Notes: generated by a model from the letters alone, not told the origin. DNA of 64,000 nt from Paenibacillus bovis (GCA_007679095.1 VEFU01000003.1:62001-126000); one strand, 5' to 3'; positions 9,653 to 18,912 are shown, counted from the stretch's first letter. Numbers and translations are program-made.

Positions 9653-9922
9653 TCAACCTACAAACCGCGTTAAATTTTGCAAAATGTCCGTTGCATAGGA
9701 AAGGAATTTACTTAACATCCATGGCCCCATTACTACTAAGCCAACTAAAACGGCGACAATTTTCGGAATAAAGGCAAGTGTTTGTTCTTGAATTTGCGTC
9801 GTAGCTTGGAAAATACTGACCACTAAACCTACAACTAATGCAAGAATAAGAAGAGGCCCTGCTACTATTAAAATGGTATAAACCCCTTTTTCTGCTAATG
9901 CTATAACTTGCTGTGCGTTCAT
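9653..9922 (-). CDS. fliQ: FliQ, flagellar export-gate membrane protein
   Basis: Small subunit of the FliPQR export core. It has 89 residues and two transmembrane hairpin helices separated by a short polar loop with 'QATTQIQEQTLAFIPKI', the hallmark of the FliQ/SpaQ family. Length equals the family norm. It lies 47 bases after fliP and 4 bases before fliR. Confidence 0.96.
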   Translation of the reverse strand: MNAQQVIALAEKGVYTILIVAGPLLILALVVGLVVSIFQATTQIQEQTLAFIPKIVAVLVGLVVMGPWMLSKFLSYATDILQNLTRFVG

Positions 9923-9969
9923 TCTTTGATCACTCCATTACTTCATACAAATTCATGATTACACTACCA

Positions 9970-10638
9970 TTATCCAAAACTTTGTAATAATGATTGTACG
10001 ACCAAATACCAACCATCCACTAATACAAATAATAATATCTTAAAGGGAAGGGAAATCATTACAGGAGGTAACATCATCATCCCCATCGACATTAAAATAC
10101 TCGCAACCACCATATCGATTACTAAAAATGGTATAAAAATCATAAATCCAATTTGAAAGGCAGTTTTTAATTCACTTAATGCAAAAGCTGGAACAAGGGT
10201 TGTTAAGGGAATATCCTGGATTGTTTCTGGCCTTTCCGCATTTGAATATGATAAGAAAAGTTCTAAATCTTTTTGTCTCGTATGCTTACTCATGAAATCC
10301 TTAAAGGGAACTGCCGCTCGCTCATAAGCTTCCTCTAAATTTATTTCATCATTAAACAATGGAGTTAATGCATCTTCATTAACTTCACTTAATATAGGTG
10401 CCATGATAAAAAATGTTAGAAAAAGTGCAATCCCAACCAACACCTGATTTGGAGGCATTTGTTGTGTAGCTAGCGATGTTCGAACAAACGATAAAACAAT
10501 AATGATTCTTGTAAAAGAAGTCATTAATATTAGGATGCTAGGAGCAAGTGATAAGACCGTTAATAAAAGAAATAACTTTACAGAAGTTGCGACAGTATCA
10601 GATGAACTGTTATTAAAAAACTCCATAAACTCATTCAT
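9970..10638 (-). CDS. fliP: FliP, flagellar export-gate membrane protein
   Basis: Core pore-forming subunit of the export gate. The 222 residues contain the conserved 'PSILILMTSFTRIIIVLSF' segment, 'LATQQMPPNQVLVGIALFLT', and the C-terminal hydrophobic 'DMVVASILMSMGMMMLPPV'. The ATG overlaps the fliO stop by 8 bases. Confidence 0.97.
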   Translation of the reverse strand: MNEFMEFFNNSSSDTVATSVKLFLLLTVLSLAPSILILMTSFTRIIIVLSFVRTSLATQQMPPNQVLVGIALFLTFFIMAPILSEVNEDALTPLFNDEINLEEAYERAAVPFKDFMSKHTRQKDLELFLSYSNAERPETIQDIPLTTLVPAFALSELKTAFQIGFMIFIPFLVIDMVVASILMSMGMMMLPPVMISLPFKILLFVLVDGWYLVVQSLLQSFG

Positions 10639-11317
10639 CTTGTTTAGACTCCTTCTTTTCCATCCTATTTAACGCATCTCGACGTTCTTTTTTTATTTCA
10701 TCTAGTTTTCCTTTTAAATGCATATTAAAAGATGTCGTGCTTTTATTTTCAGATGAGCTTTTCATAAACTTCATCCCATTTTTTAACACTTTTGAAAACA
10801 TATCAACGGGTTGAAGACTTTTCTCTAATTGCTCATTATGTTGGAGCAAATATGCTTCATACTCTTCCTTATCGGTAATTTCTTTTAATAAGGTAATATC
10901 TTCTCCTACCCCCACAATGAACAACTGGTTACCAACCTTAACAATTTGAATTGACTTGTTACCACCTAGTGATGTTCCACCAATGTTTTGGATAAGGCGA
11001 TTTTGTTGAAAAGATTGACTTCTTTTATTAATAAATCGCAGTAAAAAATAAAGGATTGCAATGACAAAAATTAACGCGAAAATCATCTGCAGTCCGTCAA
11101 CAAAAGTGATACTAAGTTGGTCAGACTCTGTGTTAGCATCTGGTTGAGGGGATAAGTTTTCATCTTTTTCTTTTTCCTCATTTTTTTTCGAATAAAAATC
11201 TTCAACAGATTCATCAAGGGAATCCGCAGCAATATTAGCTACGAAATATCCCTCACTATAACTGATTAAAATGAAGAAAGTAAAAAATAATAATATCCTC
11301 TTTACTGTAGAAATCAT
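10631..11317 (-). CDS. fliO: FliO (FliZ of Bacillus), FliP assembly factor
   Basis: Bitopic membrane protein that helps assemble the FliP ring. It has 228 residues. The N terminus looks like a signal/anchor segment (about residues 7-25), followed by an acidic Lys/Glu/Asp-rich spacer. A membrane segment follows at about residues 75-95 ('MIFALIFVIAILYFLLRFI'), then a cytoplasmic domain ending in a highly charged Lys/Glu tail. Position between cheY and fliP supports the assignment, since sequence conservation of FliO is generally low. Confidence 0.9.
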   Translation of the reverse strand: MISTVKRILLFFTFFILISYSEGYFVANIAADSLDESVEDFYSKKNEEKEKDENLSPQPDANTESDQLSITFVDGLQMIFALIFVIAILYFLLRFINKRSQSFQQNRLIQNIGGTSLGGNKSIQIVKVGNQLFIVGVGEDITLLKEITDKEEYEAYLLQHNEQLEKSLQPVDMFSKVLKNGMKFMKSSSENKSTTSFNMHLKGKLDEIKKERRDALNRMEKKESKQDE

Positions 11318-11323
11318 TTCACA

Positions 11324-11686
11324 TTATCCTAGTGTTTTCTTGATTGCTTCTATTACTCTATCTGCTTGGAATGGTTTTACAATAAAATCTTTTGCACCAG
11401 CCTGGATGGCATCAATAACCATTGCTTGCTGTCCCATCGCAGAACACATGATTATTTTTGCATTAGGATCAATTGCTTTAATCTCTTTTAATGCAGCTAT
11501 ACCATCCTTTTCTGGCATCGTAATATCCATTGTTACTAAGTCAGGCTTTAGCTCGTTATACTTTTCTACTGCTTGTACACCATCAACAGCTTCTCCAACA
11601 ACATCAAAACCATTTTTCACTAATATATCTTTAATCATCATTCTCATAAATGCTGCATCATCAACAACTAAAATTCTGTTACTCAT
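11324..11686 (-). CDS. cheY: CheY, chemotaxis response regulator
   Basis: Single receiver domain that, when phosphorylated by CheA, binds the C ring proteins FliM and FliY and changes flagellar rotation. Acidic pocket Asp9-Asp10, phosphoacceptor Asp54 in 'LVTMDITMP', the Ser of 'IIMCSAMG' and Lys of 'DFIVKPF' are all present. The ATG at 11686 gives 120 residues, equal to B. subtilis CheY. A GTG at 11695 lies only 3 bases from the AAAGGGG ribosome binding site and is less likely. Confidence 0.97.
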   Translation of the reverse strand: MSNRILVVDDAAFMRMMIKDILVKNGFDVVGEAVDGVQAVEKYNELKPDLVTMDITMPEKDGIAALKEIKAIDPNAKIIMCSAMGQQAMVIDAIQAGAKDFIVKPFQADRVIEAIKKTLG

Positions 11687-11710
11687 ATTTTTCACAAACC
11701 CCTTTAATTA

Positions 11711-12865
11711 TCATTTTAATTTATTGATTCTATCCCTTTTACTTACAATATCTGTTACTCTCACACCGAAGTTTTCATCTATAACGACTACTTCACCTTT
11801 CGCTATTAGCCTACTATTCACTAAGATATCAACTGGTTCTCCAGCTAATTTATCTAATTCTATAACTGAACCAGTACCTAGTTCTAATATATCTTTAACC
11901 GTTTTAGTTGTACTACCTAACTCAACTGTCACCTCTAACGGTATATCTAATAACATATCTAAATTTTTTGTTTCTGTTGTCGCTATCGGCTCTTCCTTAA
12001 ATTCCATAAAGCTTGCTGTTTGCACTTGATGGTTCTCCATCGGTTGTCTTATTTCTGAATGTTGTTCTACCTGTTGTTCATTACTAAACGGCAAGTCATT
12101 AGGAACATTTTGTTGTGTAGTATTTACACTTTCTGTGGAAGGTGTAGGAATAGAAGCTTCTTCATGATTATCAATTTCCTCATCTACATTCATCAGATCT
12201 CCAACCAGATTTTTCACAAAATCAATTGGCATTAACTGCATAATTTCAGAATCTATTAGGTTCCCGACCTTTAAGCGAAAAGCTACCTTAACAATTAAAT
12301 TTTCATGATTAATCGTACTAGTTCCTTCTCCTTCTAGTACGTTTAATAACTCGATACTTGGTGGTGAAATATCAACTCGTTTATTAAAAATAGACGATAA
12401 AGAAGTAGCAGCAGAACCCATCATTTGATTCATTGCTTCTTGTACAGCACTAAGTTGTATTTCATCCATCTTTGTTGCTGGGTTTATACCATTACCACCT
12501 AGCATAAGATCAGCAATTATATTTGCATCACTTTGTTTTATGACAAGAATATTAATCCCCGAAAATCCAACTGTATATTTAACTTGTATTGCAACATATG
12601 GATGTGGAAATTCATCTTCTATTTTGGAATTATCAATAATGGAAACAGTTGGTGTCGTAATTTCCACTTTATGATTCAGTAATGTGGAAAGTGCAGTGGC
12701 AGAACTGCCTAAAGAGATATTCCCAATCTCCCCTATAGCGTCTTGTTCCATTTCGTTTAAATAATCATTCACATCTATAGTTGTTTTATCTTCTTGAACA
12801 TAGTCGAGTGTCTCGCCACGTAATAAAGCATCAATTTCATCTTGAGAGAGCATATCACCAGCCAT
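11711..12865 (-). CDS. fliY: FliY, flagellar C-ring protein and CheY-P phosphatase
   Basis: C-ring subunit of Gram-positive flagella that fuses a CheC-like phosphatase with a FliN-type domain. In order: a FliM-like CheY-binding peptide 'LSQDEIDALL'; a CheC-type core with two E-x(3)-N signatures, 'AIGEIGNISLGSSATALS' and 'AVQEAMNQMMGSAATSLS'; a Gln/Glu/Ser-rich linker (about residues 230-290); and a C-terminal FliN domain with 'VTVELGSTTKTVKDILELG'. The ATG at 12865 gives the family N terminus and overlaps fliM by 11 bases. A second ATG at 12874 is possible. Confidence 0.95.
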   Translation of the reverse strand: MAGDMLSQDEIDALLRGETLDYVQEDKTTIDVNDYLNEMEQDAIGEIGNISLGSSATALSTLLNHKVEITTPTVSIIDNSKIEDEFPHPYVAIQVKYTVGFSGINILVIKQSDANIIADLMLGGNGINPATKMDEIQLSAVQEAMNQMMGSAATSLSSIFNKRVDISPPSIELLNVLEGEGTSTINHENLIVKVAFRLKVGNLIDSEIMQLMPIDFVKNLVGDLMNVDEEIDNHEEASIPTPSTESVNTTQQNVPNDLPFSNEQQVEQHSEIRQPMENHQVQTASFMEFKEEPIATTETKNLDMLLDIPLEVTVELGSTTKTVKDILELGTGSVIELDKLAGEPVDILVNSRLIAKGEVVVIDENFGVRVTDIVSKRDRINKLK

Positions 12866-13856
12866 CTTCCTCATTCCCCTCCTTTATCTCCTCTAATATC
12901 TGCACAGCCATACGTTTATTTTTAGTCCCAGCTTGACCAAGGAACTTCGGCTTGTTTCCAATTTTCACAACCATCGGAGCGTTAATATTAGCATTTAATT
13001 CGATAACATCCCCTAAGGATAAAGATAGAAAATCAGCAACCGATATATTGGAAGATCCTAATTCTGCAATAATTTCTAATTTTGCTTCTTTGATTTTTTT
13101 CTCTAGTAGTACTGCTTCTTCAGGATTGATTACCTTATCCATATCCTCCATCCAATAGTGAGCTGATAATTTTGGAATTACCGGTTCTAATAATACATGA
13201 GGAATACAAATATTAATCATACCACTTGTTTCTCCAACAGTGGCATTCATCGAAATTACTACTACTGTTTCGTTAGGAGATACTACATGAAGAAACTGAG
13301 GATTTACTTCAATCTCCAATAAAATAGGATCTATTTCAATTAGTGATGACCATGCTTCTTGCAAATAATCAAGAGTTCGATCAAATAAGTTCTTCATTAA
13401 CTTCATTTCAATTTCTGTTAAATTATCGATCTTATTATAATTTGTACCTTTACCACCGAGAATACGATCAAGCATTGTATATCCCAGATTAGGATGAACT
13501 TCCATAATCATTCGTCCTTCTAATGGTGGTATTTCAATTACATTTAATATCGTCATATGTGGTACGGAACGAATATACTCCTCATATGGAATTTGATCGA
13601 CAGATGCAACACTAATATTGATATATGTTCTCAGCTGACTCGAAAAGTAAGTAGTCAGTAATCGGGCATAATTGTCATAGATTCTCGTTAAGTTCCGAAT
13701 TTGATCTTTCGAAAATCTTAACGCCCGTTTGAAATCATATACTTTGACTCTTCTTTCTGATTCATCCTTCTTGAGATCCTCTGCGGACATTTCTCCAGTA
13801 GAAATTGCAGATAAGAGTGCATCAATTTCATTTTGAGATAAAATTTCATCGTTCAT
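12855..13856 (-). CDS. fliM: FliM, flagellar motor switch protein
   Basis: C-ring switch component that binds CheY-P. The N-terminal CheY-docking peptide 'LSQNEIDALLSAISTGEM' is almost identical to that of B. subtilis. The middle domain contains a GGXG-type loop ('RILGGKGTN'). The C-terminal SpoA/FliN-like domain ends in 'GNKPKFLGQAG'. The ATG at 13856 has AAGGGGG 7 bases upstream and gives 333 residues; a GTG two codons earlier is not spaced properly. Confidence 0.97.
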   Translation of the reverse strand: MNDEILSQNEIDALLSAISTGEMSAEDLKKDESERRVKVYDFKRALRFSKDQIRNLTRIYDNYARLLTTYFSSQLRTYINISVASVDQIPYEEYIRSVPHMTILNVIEIPPLEGRMIMEVHPNLGYTMLDRILGGKGTNYNKIDNLTEIEMKLMKNLFDRTLDYLQEAWSSLIEIDPILLEIEVNPQFLHVVSPNETVVVISMNATVGETSGMINICIPHVLLEPVIPKLSAHYWMEDMDKVINPEEAVLLEKKIKEAKLEIIAELGSSNISVADFLSLSLGDVIELNANINAPMVVKIGNKPKFLGQAGTKNKRMAVQILEEIKEGNEEDGW

Positions 13857-13890
13857 AACCACACCCCCTTTTTCAATTGTTATTTTTCAC

Positions 13891-14316
13891 TTAAGAAATG
13901 ACATAGGAGGTGATATAAACTTGAATCACTTTACCTTGTTGCATTAGTTCATTAATTTTAGATTCTACCTTTTCCTGAAGCATTTCCTTCCCATCTTTCC
14001 CTGCTAAATCAGATACATTCATTTCTGAAAGCTCAGAAATTATCAAGTTATTTACTTGAAATTCACGTTTTTCCAATTCTTCTTTCGCTTTTTTACCATC
14101 CGTTTGAACTTTAAAAGATATTTTCACAAAATCTCCGTTTTTCAAGTTTGTTGTTATTTCAGGAATATCGACGGAAACTTTTAATATATCATCTATTGTC
14201 GGTTCATCATTTGAATTTTTTTCATCTAATTTCAAGTAGACAATTAAGGCTAGCCCACCAAGCAGCAAGATGGCTGTTAATAGGACAATCATAGTTGTTG
14301 CTACATTTTTATTCAT
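13891..14316 (-). CDS. fliL: FliL, flagellar basal-body-associated protein
   Basis: Single-pass inner-membrane protein that forms rings around the stator and supports motor torque. The 141 residues have an N-terminal membrane helix (about residues 9-29) and an extracytoplasmic domain ending in 'QVYITSYVIS'. The ATG at 14316 is chosen because it gives the B. subtilis-like length. An upstream extension would overlap swrD by over 100 bases. The actual overlap with the swrD stop is 8 bases (ATGAATAA). Confidence 0.93.
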   Translation of the reverse strand: MNKNVATTMIVLLTAILLLGGLALIVYLKLDEKNSNDEPTIDDILKVSVDIPEITTNLKNGDFVKISFKVQTDGKKAKEELEKREFQVNNLIISELSEMNVSDLAGKDGKEMLQEKVESKINELMQQGKVIQVYITSYVIS

Positions 14317-14527
14317 CTTTTTCAACCCCCAGTTTCTTGCTGCTAAGCAGGTTAATTCTATTATAGAAATCAACAATACGTTCTTGTAATACCTCAACTG
14401 ATTCCGCAACGATATATTTTTTACCATTTGTTAATGTGATGGTCGTATCCGGAAAAGATTCTACTGTTTCTATATATAAGGCATTAATTTGAAAGGATTT
14501 ACCGTTCAATCTCGTTACTTTTATCAA
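14309..14527 (-). CDS. swrD: SwrD (YlzI), FlbD-family flagellar motility protein
   Basis: Small cytoplasmic protein of 72 residues of the FlbD family. Its B. subtilis counterpart increases flagellar torque and is needed for swarming. 'IKVTRLNGKSFQINALYIETVE' with 'FPDTTITLTNGKKYIV' is the family pattern. It sits between flgE and fliL, as in B. subtilis. Confidence 0.92.
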   Translation of the reverse strand: MIKVTRLNGKSFQINALYIETVESFPDTTITLTNGKKYIVAESVEVLQERIVDFYNRINLLSSKKLGVEKDE

Positions 14528-14577
14528 AATTAAGCCAAAGCCGAGCTCTTTGTCTCAGCTTTGTCCCCTCCCTTAGA

Positions 14578-15948
14578 CTAACGTTTTAAATTAATTAACT
14601 CCTGTAGTATTTCATCTGAAGTTGTAATAATTCTTGTGTTAGCTTGAAAACCACGTTGTGCCACAATCATTTCAGCAAATTCTTCCGAAAGATCGACGTT
14701 AGACATTTCTAATGATCCAGAAACTACCGAACCTGCGCCTTCTATCCCTGGGGTCAAATAAGTAGCAGCTCCAGAGCTTGCTGTTTGTGCAAACATGTTC
14801 TCTCCTACTTTTTGCAAGCCTCCATTGTTCGCAAAACGAGCGATTGCTATGGAATAGGAAGTTGTATATAAATCTCCTTCCTTAATTAAATCTAATTGCA
14901 TTGCATGAATATAATCAATCGCGTCCTTTGTATCGGTAACATTCGTTCCAGCAGTAGCTGCTTGTGTTGCTACTCCATTATTAATTGCTAATGCTGCTAT
15001 TCCTGCATCAATAACAGCTTGTTCATTTGCTGTTGTAGGAGATCCTTGATAAGTATTAAAAGCATTATCGATTCTAGTAAATGCACTTTGAACTTGATTT
15101 ATGGAGTTAATCATATCCGTAATGGCAGTTTCTGCATTAGTTGCCCTTGCTAGTGCATCATTAGCTGCCGTAATTTCTCTAGGATCACCGTTTGCTTGTG
15201 CAATTGCTAATAAATTTTCTGCTTCAACAGTTAGTAATTTTGCTTCTTCTTGAGCATCATTTGCTATCAGTTCAAATTGCTCTGTTAACTTAGCAAGTGA
15301 ATCGACATGTTTTTTGGATGTTGGATCATCAATTAAGTTTTTTGTAGTAGCAACTATTGTTCCGATTATCTCTTGTGCCTTATCTATCGAAGTTAATGGT
15401 GAACTTTTGATAAAGCTGATTTTTCCATCCTGGGAAATACTAAAGCTTTGTACCTCTTGAATGTTTCCTCCATTAATAGAGATTGGTTGCAAGTCTCCTG
15501 TTGAAGGGTTCGTAGCTAACACATACTGTCCCGCTCCCGTCACCACATATCCCTCACTATTTAAATATAAGTTACCTGCACGTGTATAATAGGTAGAAGT
15601 TTGGAAAAATGAATCACCACTCGGTGTTCCTTCGGCAACAACTAAATATCCATCCCCTTGAATTGCGACATCCAAAACTCTACCGGTAGTTTGTAAACTA
15701 CCTTGTGTATCAATAGTATCGATAGTTGCAAGTTGAGAACCTAAACCAACTTGTTGTGGATTAACTCCACCTTTTCCAGCAGTAGGTGCACTTGCACTGG
15801 AGATTGTTTGACTTACCATATCTTTAAATGTTACACGACCTTTTTTAAAGCCGTATGTATTTACATTTGCAATATTATTACCTATTACATCTAGTTTCGT
15901 TTGGAAATTTTTCATTCCTGTAATTCCAGCATACATCGATCGAATCAT
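14578..15948 (-). CDS. flgE: FlgE, flagellar hook protein with a large helical insertion
   Basis: Subunit of the flagellar hook (the fla/che-operon FlgE, formerly called FlgG in B. subtilis). The N terminus 'MIRSMYAGITGMKNFQTKL' with 'DVIGNNIANVNT', and the C terminus 'EFAEMIVAQRGFQANTRI' with 'TTSDEILQELINLKR', are the canonical D0/D1 coiled coil. The protein is 456 residues against about 264 in B. subtilis. The excess is one block, residues 180-366 (bases 14851-15411). It is rich in Ala, Thr, Asn and Glu, with heptad-like helices, and is placed in the exposed domain just before 'IAIARFANNGG'. The ATG at 15948 has AAGGAAGGGG 7 bases upstream. The insertion has no stop or frameshift. Confidence 0.93.
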   Translation of the reverse strand: MIRSMYAGITGMKNFQTKLDVIGNNIANVNTYGFKKGRVTFKDMVSQTISSASAPTAGKGGVNPQQVGLGSQLATIDTIDTQGSLQTTGRVLDVAIQGDGYLVVAEGTPSGDSFFQTSTYYTRAGNLYLNSEGYVVTGAGQYVLATNPSTGDLQPISINGGNIQEVQSFSISQDGKISFIKSSPLTSIDKAQEIIGTIVATTKNLIDDPTSKKHVDSLAKLTEQFELIANDAQEEAKLLTVEAENLLAIAQANGDPREITAANDALARATNAETAITDMINSINQVQSAFTRIDNAFNTYQGSPTTANEQAVIDAGIAALAINNGVATQAATAGTNVTDTKDAIDYIHAMQLDLIKEGDLYTTSYSIAIARFANNGGLQKVGENMFAQTASSGAATYLTPGIEGAGSVVSGSLEMSNVDLSEEFAEMIVAQRGFQANTRIITTSDEILQELINLKR

Positions 15949-16028
15949 GTGAATACCCCTTCCTTTTTTTGCCACGTCTATCGGTCAGTGGCAAGCAACT
16001 TCCTTTTAGGTCCAGTTGCATCTTTGAT

Positions 16029-16421
16029 TTAATTCATTACAATTGTTCCATCAATATTTGTAAAAATTTGATTTTCGGCTTCCTGTCTATCCATCACTGT
16101 AATTACGGTATTATTTTTTGCACTTACGATTAATGCAGCATTTTCAAGCAAAACAAGGGAATCATTCACACCTTTTCGTTTTGCTTCCACAACCTTTTCA
16201 CCTATCTCATTCCAAATTTCTGGTTTTATTGTTATATCCCGTTCTATCATTCGTTTTCCAGCATGTTTACTAATTGTAAGTGATGAGTGATGTTTTTGAG
16301 CTGTCTCTAAATATTGAGAGAAGCTTACATTTTGGGATGTGTGTTGTTTACTTACTTTCTTAGAAAATGGATGAATAGTGGTTGGTTGAGACGGGAGTTT
16401 ATGAATAATATGATTTCCCAT
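16029..16421 (-). CDS. Flagellar operon protein of the TIGR02530 type
   Basis: Small protein of 130 residues with no established biochemical role. It shows the family pattern 'LTISKHAGKRMIERDI' and 'DSLVLLENAALIVSAKNNT', ending 'IFTNIDGTIVM'. It is found between flgD and flgE in many Firmicutes, so an accessory role in hook assembly is inferred from position only. B. subtilis 168 differs here; I do not assign a symbol. Confidence 0.85.
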   Translation of the reverse strand: MGNHIIHKLPSQPTTIHPFSKKVSKQHTSQNVSFSQYLETAQKHHSSLTISKHAGKRMIERDITIKPEIWNEIGEKVVEAKRKGVNDSLVLLENAALIVSAKNNTVITVMDRQEAENQIFTNIDGTIVMN

Positions 16422-16439
16422 ACATCACTTCATCCTTTC

Positions 16440-17072
16440 CTAACCTATTTTTGTAATTTGATTTGTTGAGATGGAATCTCCATTTTCCGTTTGTAACATT
16501 ATCTTTCCATTTTGCTGTGATACGGATTGGATAATTGCATTAACGGTTTCTTTACCATCTAACCAAGACACATTTTTCCCGATTAAAGCACTAGCTCTAA
16601 TTAATGGTGTCTCATACGTGCTATCATGAACTTGAGATATATTGGCTGGTGAAAGTTCTAATCCATCTTCTGTGAAAAATTTCACTGTGTCACCCACAAA
16701 TTGAACAGATTGAATTACACCTTTTCCTTCCAAAATATTCGGTTGTTCCGAATTTCCTCCCTCATTCACCATATGCCAAGTAACTTCTTTACCAACAAAC
16801 TTACTATAAGAGATTAGGCTCGATTGTGTTTCAGCTTGAACTAGTTTCTCTATTGCCTGATTCATATTTGTCATTTGCTCAAGAGATGAAAAAGTAGCCA
16901 TTTGTGCAATAAACTCTTTATCTTGCATTGGGTTCATTGGATCTTGGTTTTGAAGTTGGACCATTAATAATTTTAAAAAGTCATCTTTCCCAAGAACATC
17001 ATTACCTGTCTTCACTTCTCTTTTCTGATAAGAAGAGGATAAAAATAAATTTGGATCTATTGAATTTGTCAT
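16440..17072 (-). CDS. flgD: FlgD, hook cap / hook assembly scaffold
   Basis: Forms the temporary cap on the growing hook and is exported by the flagellar secretion system. The conserved N-terminal region 'LGKDDFLKLLMVQLQNQDP' with 'MNPMQDKEFIAQMATFSSLEQM' is unmistakable. At 210 residues it carries the additional C-terminal Tudor/FnIII-like part that is missing in the short B. subtilis 168 protein. It follows fliK by 6 bases. Confidence 0.95.
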   Translation of the reverse strand: MTNSIDPNLFLSSSYQKREVKTGNDVLGKDDFLKLLMVQLQNQDPMNPMQDKEFIAQMATFSSLEQMTNMNQAIEKLVQAETQSSLISYSKFVGKEVTWHMVNEGGNSEQPNILEGKGVIQSVQFVGDTVKFFTEDGLELSPANISQVHDSTYETPLIRASALIGKNVSWLDGKETVNAIIQSVSQQNGKIMLQTENGDSISTNQITKIG

Positions 17073-17078
17073 ATTTCG

Positions 17079-18302
17079 TTACACCTCCGTTTCAAATAAA
17101 AGTGAATGTAATGTTTCTATAAAACTATTTCGAGATTCTTTTGATTCTTCAACCATACTATCTTGATTTTCTTGATGGTGTTGCTGCTCATTATGTCTCT
17201 CTTGGTTCAAATAGTTTAGTTGTTCTTGTTGACTAAGATTAATTTCAATTTTATCAATAGCAATGTTTTGCTGAGCAAAAGCCTGTCTCAAATGATGAAT
17301 TTGCGAATCAAGCATTTCTTTCGCATTTTTCGTTGTCGTCAAAATTCTTGCCATCATCATCCCATCACGCTGTAATAATTCTACTCGCATTGATCCTAAT
17401 TGCTCAGGATATAGTCTGATGAGTAATTTTGATGAAAATGGTCCTTGTGAGAAATTGGACTTCGCTAGAATATTAGAAAATTCCCTCACGAATGAACGCA
17501 TAGTAGTTTGCTCATCGATTTTCCCATTTTGTTGAACTAAAATTGTCTCTAAGTTCAAACTTACAATAGTATTATTGATCGATTCTACTCGCATATTAGG
17601 ATTAGTTTGATCTTGGACTATTACCGATCTTCTCGGTAATATTTGTGACAATGGTTGCTTGTAAAGATTATGATTCTCTTGTTCTTTCCATAAGGAATTT
17701 AATTCATTATTATTCTGATGTTTCATTTTGTTATCCGATAACTGAAGTCGTGTCAGAAATTCATCCATTTCTAACTGGAACTCTTCTATTTTAGTTCGTT
17801 CCAATACATCCAACTTAATATTTGTAAGTAGTGTCGTTAATTCTTTTCCTATTTCCAATAACGGCATTACATTTTTAGCGAGTTTAGAGTTCATCTCGTC
17901 TATATTAATGTCATTTAAAACTTGCAAAATACTAGTAGCAACAGATATAAAGTCATGATTTTCAATCTGAATTTCAGTATTTGTTTCTGTTTTTAACCAG
18001 TTTAATAACTCTAGTAAATCTTTTTGTATCTCAGGATATAATTCAGTTAATTTTGAATCCAATGAGGACATTTGCAAACCTACTGCTCCAAGTAAGTCCT
18101 CTGAATTTCCGTCTTTGATAGCTTTTCCATCATCTTTTTCTGCATGTGAATGAATCATTTTTTTACTTTGTTCTAAAGGACCTTCTAACTTAGAGTAAGA
18201 TTGCAATTCCTTTTGGAAATCCTCATTACTTGTTTTTTTATTACTAGTATGGAATGTTTGAACACTAGGTTCTATCAATGCTACTTTCACTGTATGCTTC
18301 AC
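17079..18302 (-). CDS. fliK: FliK, hook-length control protein
   Basis: Secreted molecular ruler that ends hook growth and triggers the FlhB switch. The 407-residue protein has a long, low-complexity, Gln/Glu/Ser-rich N-terminal ruler. The compact C-terminal Flg_hook domain has 'LRLYPEQLGSMRVELLQRDG' and 'EMLDSQIHHLRQAF', followed by a His/Gln/Glu-rich tail. The start is a GTG; GTG codons at 18302 and 18290 are both possible after AAGGGGGG, the second being better spaced. Position between the ylxF gene and flgD is canonical. Confidence 0.9.
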   Translation of the reverse strand: MKHTVKVALIEPSVQTFHTSNKKTSNEDFQKELQSYSKLEGPLEQSKKMIHSHAEKDDGKAIKDGNSEDLLGAVGLQMSSLDSKLTELYPEIQKDLLELLNWLKTETNTEIQIENHDFISVATSILQVLNDINIDEMNSKLAKNVMPLLEIGKELTTLLTNIKLDVLERTKIEEFQLEMDEFLTRLQLSDNKMKHQNNNELNSLWKEQENHNLYKQPLSQILPRRSVIVQDQTNPNMRVESINNTIVSLNLETILVQQNGKIDEQTTMRSFVREFSNILAKSNFSQGPFSSKLLIRLYPEQLGSMRVELLQRDGMMMARILTTTKNAKEMLDSQIHHLRQAFAQQNIAIDKIEINLSQQEQLNYLNQERHNEQQHHQENQDSMVEESKESRNSFIETLHSLLFETEV

Positions 18303-18324
18303 CCCCCTTCAAGTAACTTCCTAC

Positions 18325-18912
18325 TCATTCCATATCTACAGACATCATTTCAAAGAATTTCGCTGCATCTTTCGGAGGCATTTTTTCCATGATTTTGGCT
18401 AATGATTCTGTACTAATATTGGACAAAATCTTTAATGCCTCTTTTTCATCCATTTCTAAAATAATCGGTGCAACACTTTTTGGAGACATCGCCTCATAAG
18501 TTGATACTACTTCTTTAAAGGCTCGCCTTTGTTCATCTTTTATTTGTTGGAGTTCATTAATTTGTTTTTGCAACTCTTCTTGCTGTTTTATTTGCTCTTC
18601 AATTTTCAAATCTTTATTATCCAATTGAACCTGTAATTGACTGATTTGTGCTTCTTTATTTTCTATTTCCGCATCAAGATGAATTATTTTCTGCTCGTAT
18701 TCCGATATATTCTCTTCGTTACTTTCTTTTTGTACGAGAGGAATTTTTTCAGACCATTCCTTCACTTGTTCGAAAACATTTACGCCTGCAACCGATGCAA
18801 TCAGTACTCCAATAAAGATGGCAAATAATAGCGGAATTAAAAACCAATAAATAAATCTTTGAAAGAATGTAATTTGTTTTTCCTCTTCTTGATTTTTTAA
18901 GGCTTTATCCAC
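18325..18912 (-). CDS. ylxF: YlxF / MotE-like flagellar membrane protein
   Basis: Bitopic membrane protein of 195 residues. It has a short cytoplasmic N terminus, a hydrophobic helix (about residues 21-45), a long coiled coil (about residues 70-135) rich in Glu/Gln/Lys, and a C-terminal MgtE-N-like helical domain ('MSPKSVAPIILEMDEKEALK'). This is the MotE-like architecture of the ylxF gene in Bacillus fla/che operons; a chaperone-like role is suggested in other bacteria, but the precise function here is not known. It starts at GTG (18910-18912) behind an AGGTGA site. Confidence 0.85.
   Translation of the reverse strand: MDKALKNQEEEKQITFFQRFIYWFLIPLLFAIFIGVLIASVAGVNVFEQVKEWSEKIPLVQKESNEENISEYEQKIIHLDAEIENKEAQISQLQVQLDNKDLKIEEQIKQQEELQKQINELQQIKDEQRRAFKEVVSTYEAMSPKSVAPIILEMDEKEALKILSNISTESLAKIMEKMPPKDAAKFFEMMSVDME

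Noticed and set aside
14317-14427. Upstream extension of FliL
   Set aside because: It overlaps swrD almost completely in another frame and gives a non-conserved N terminus before the membrane helix.
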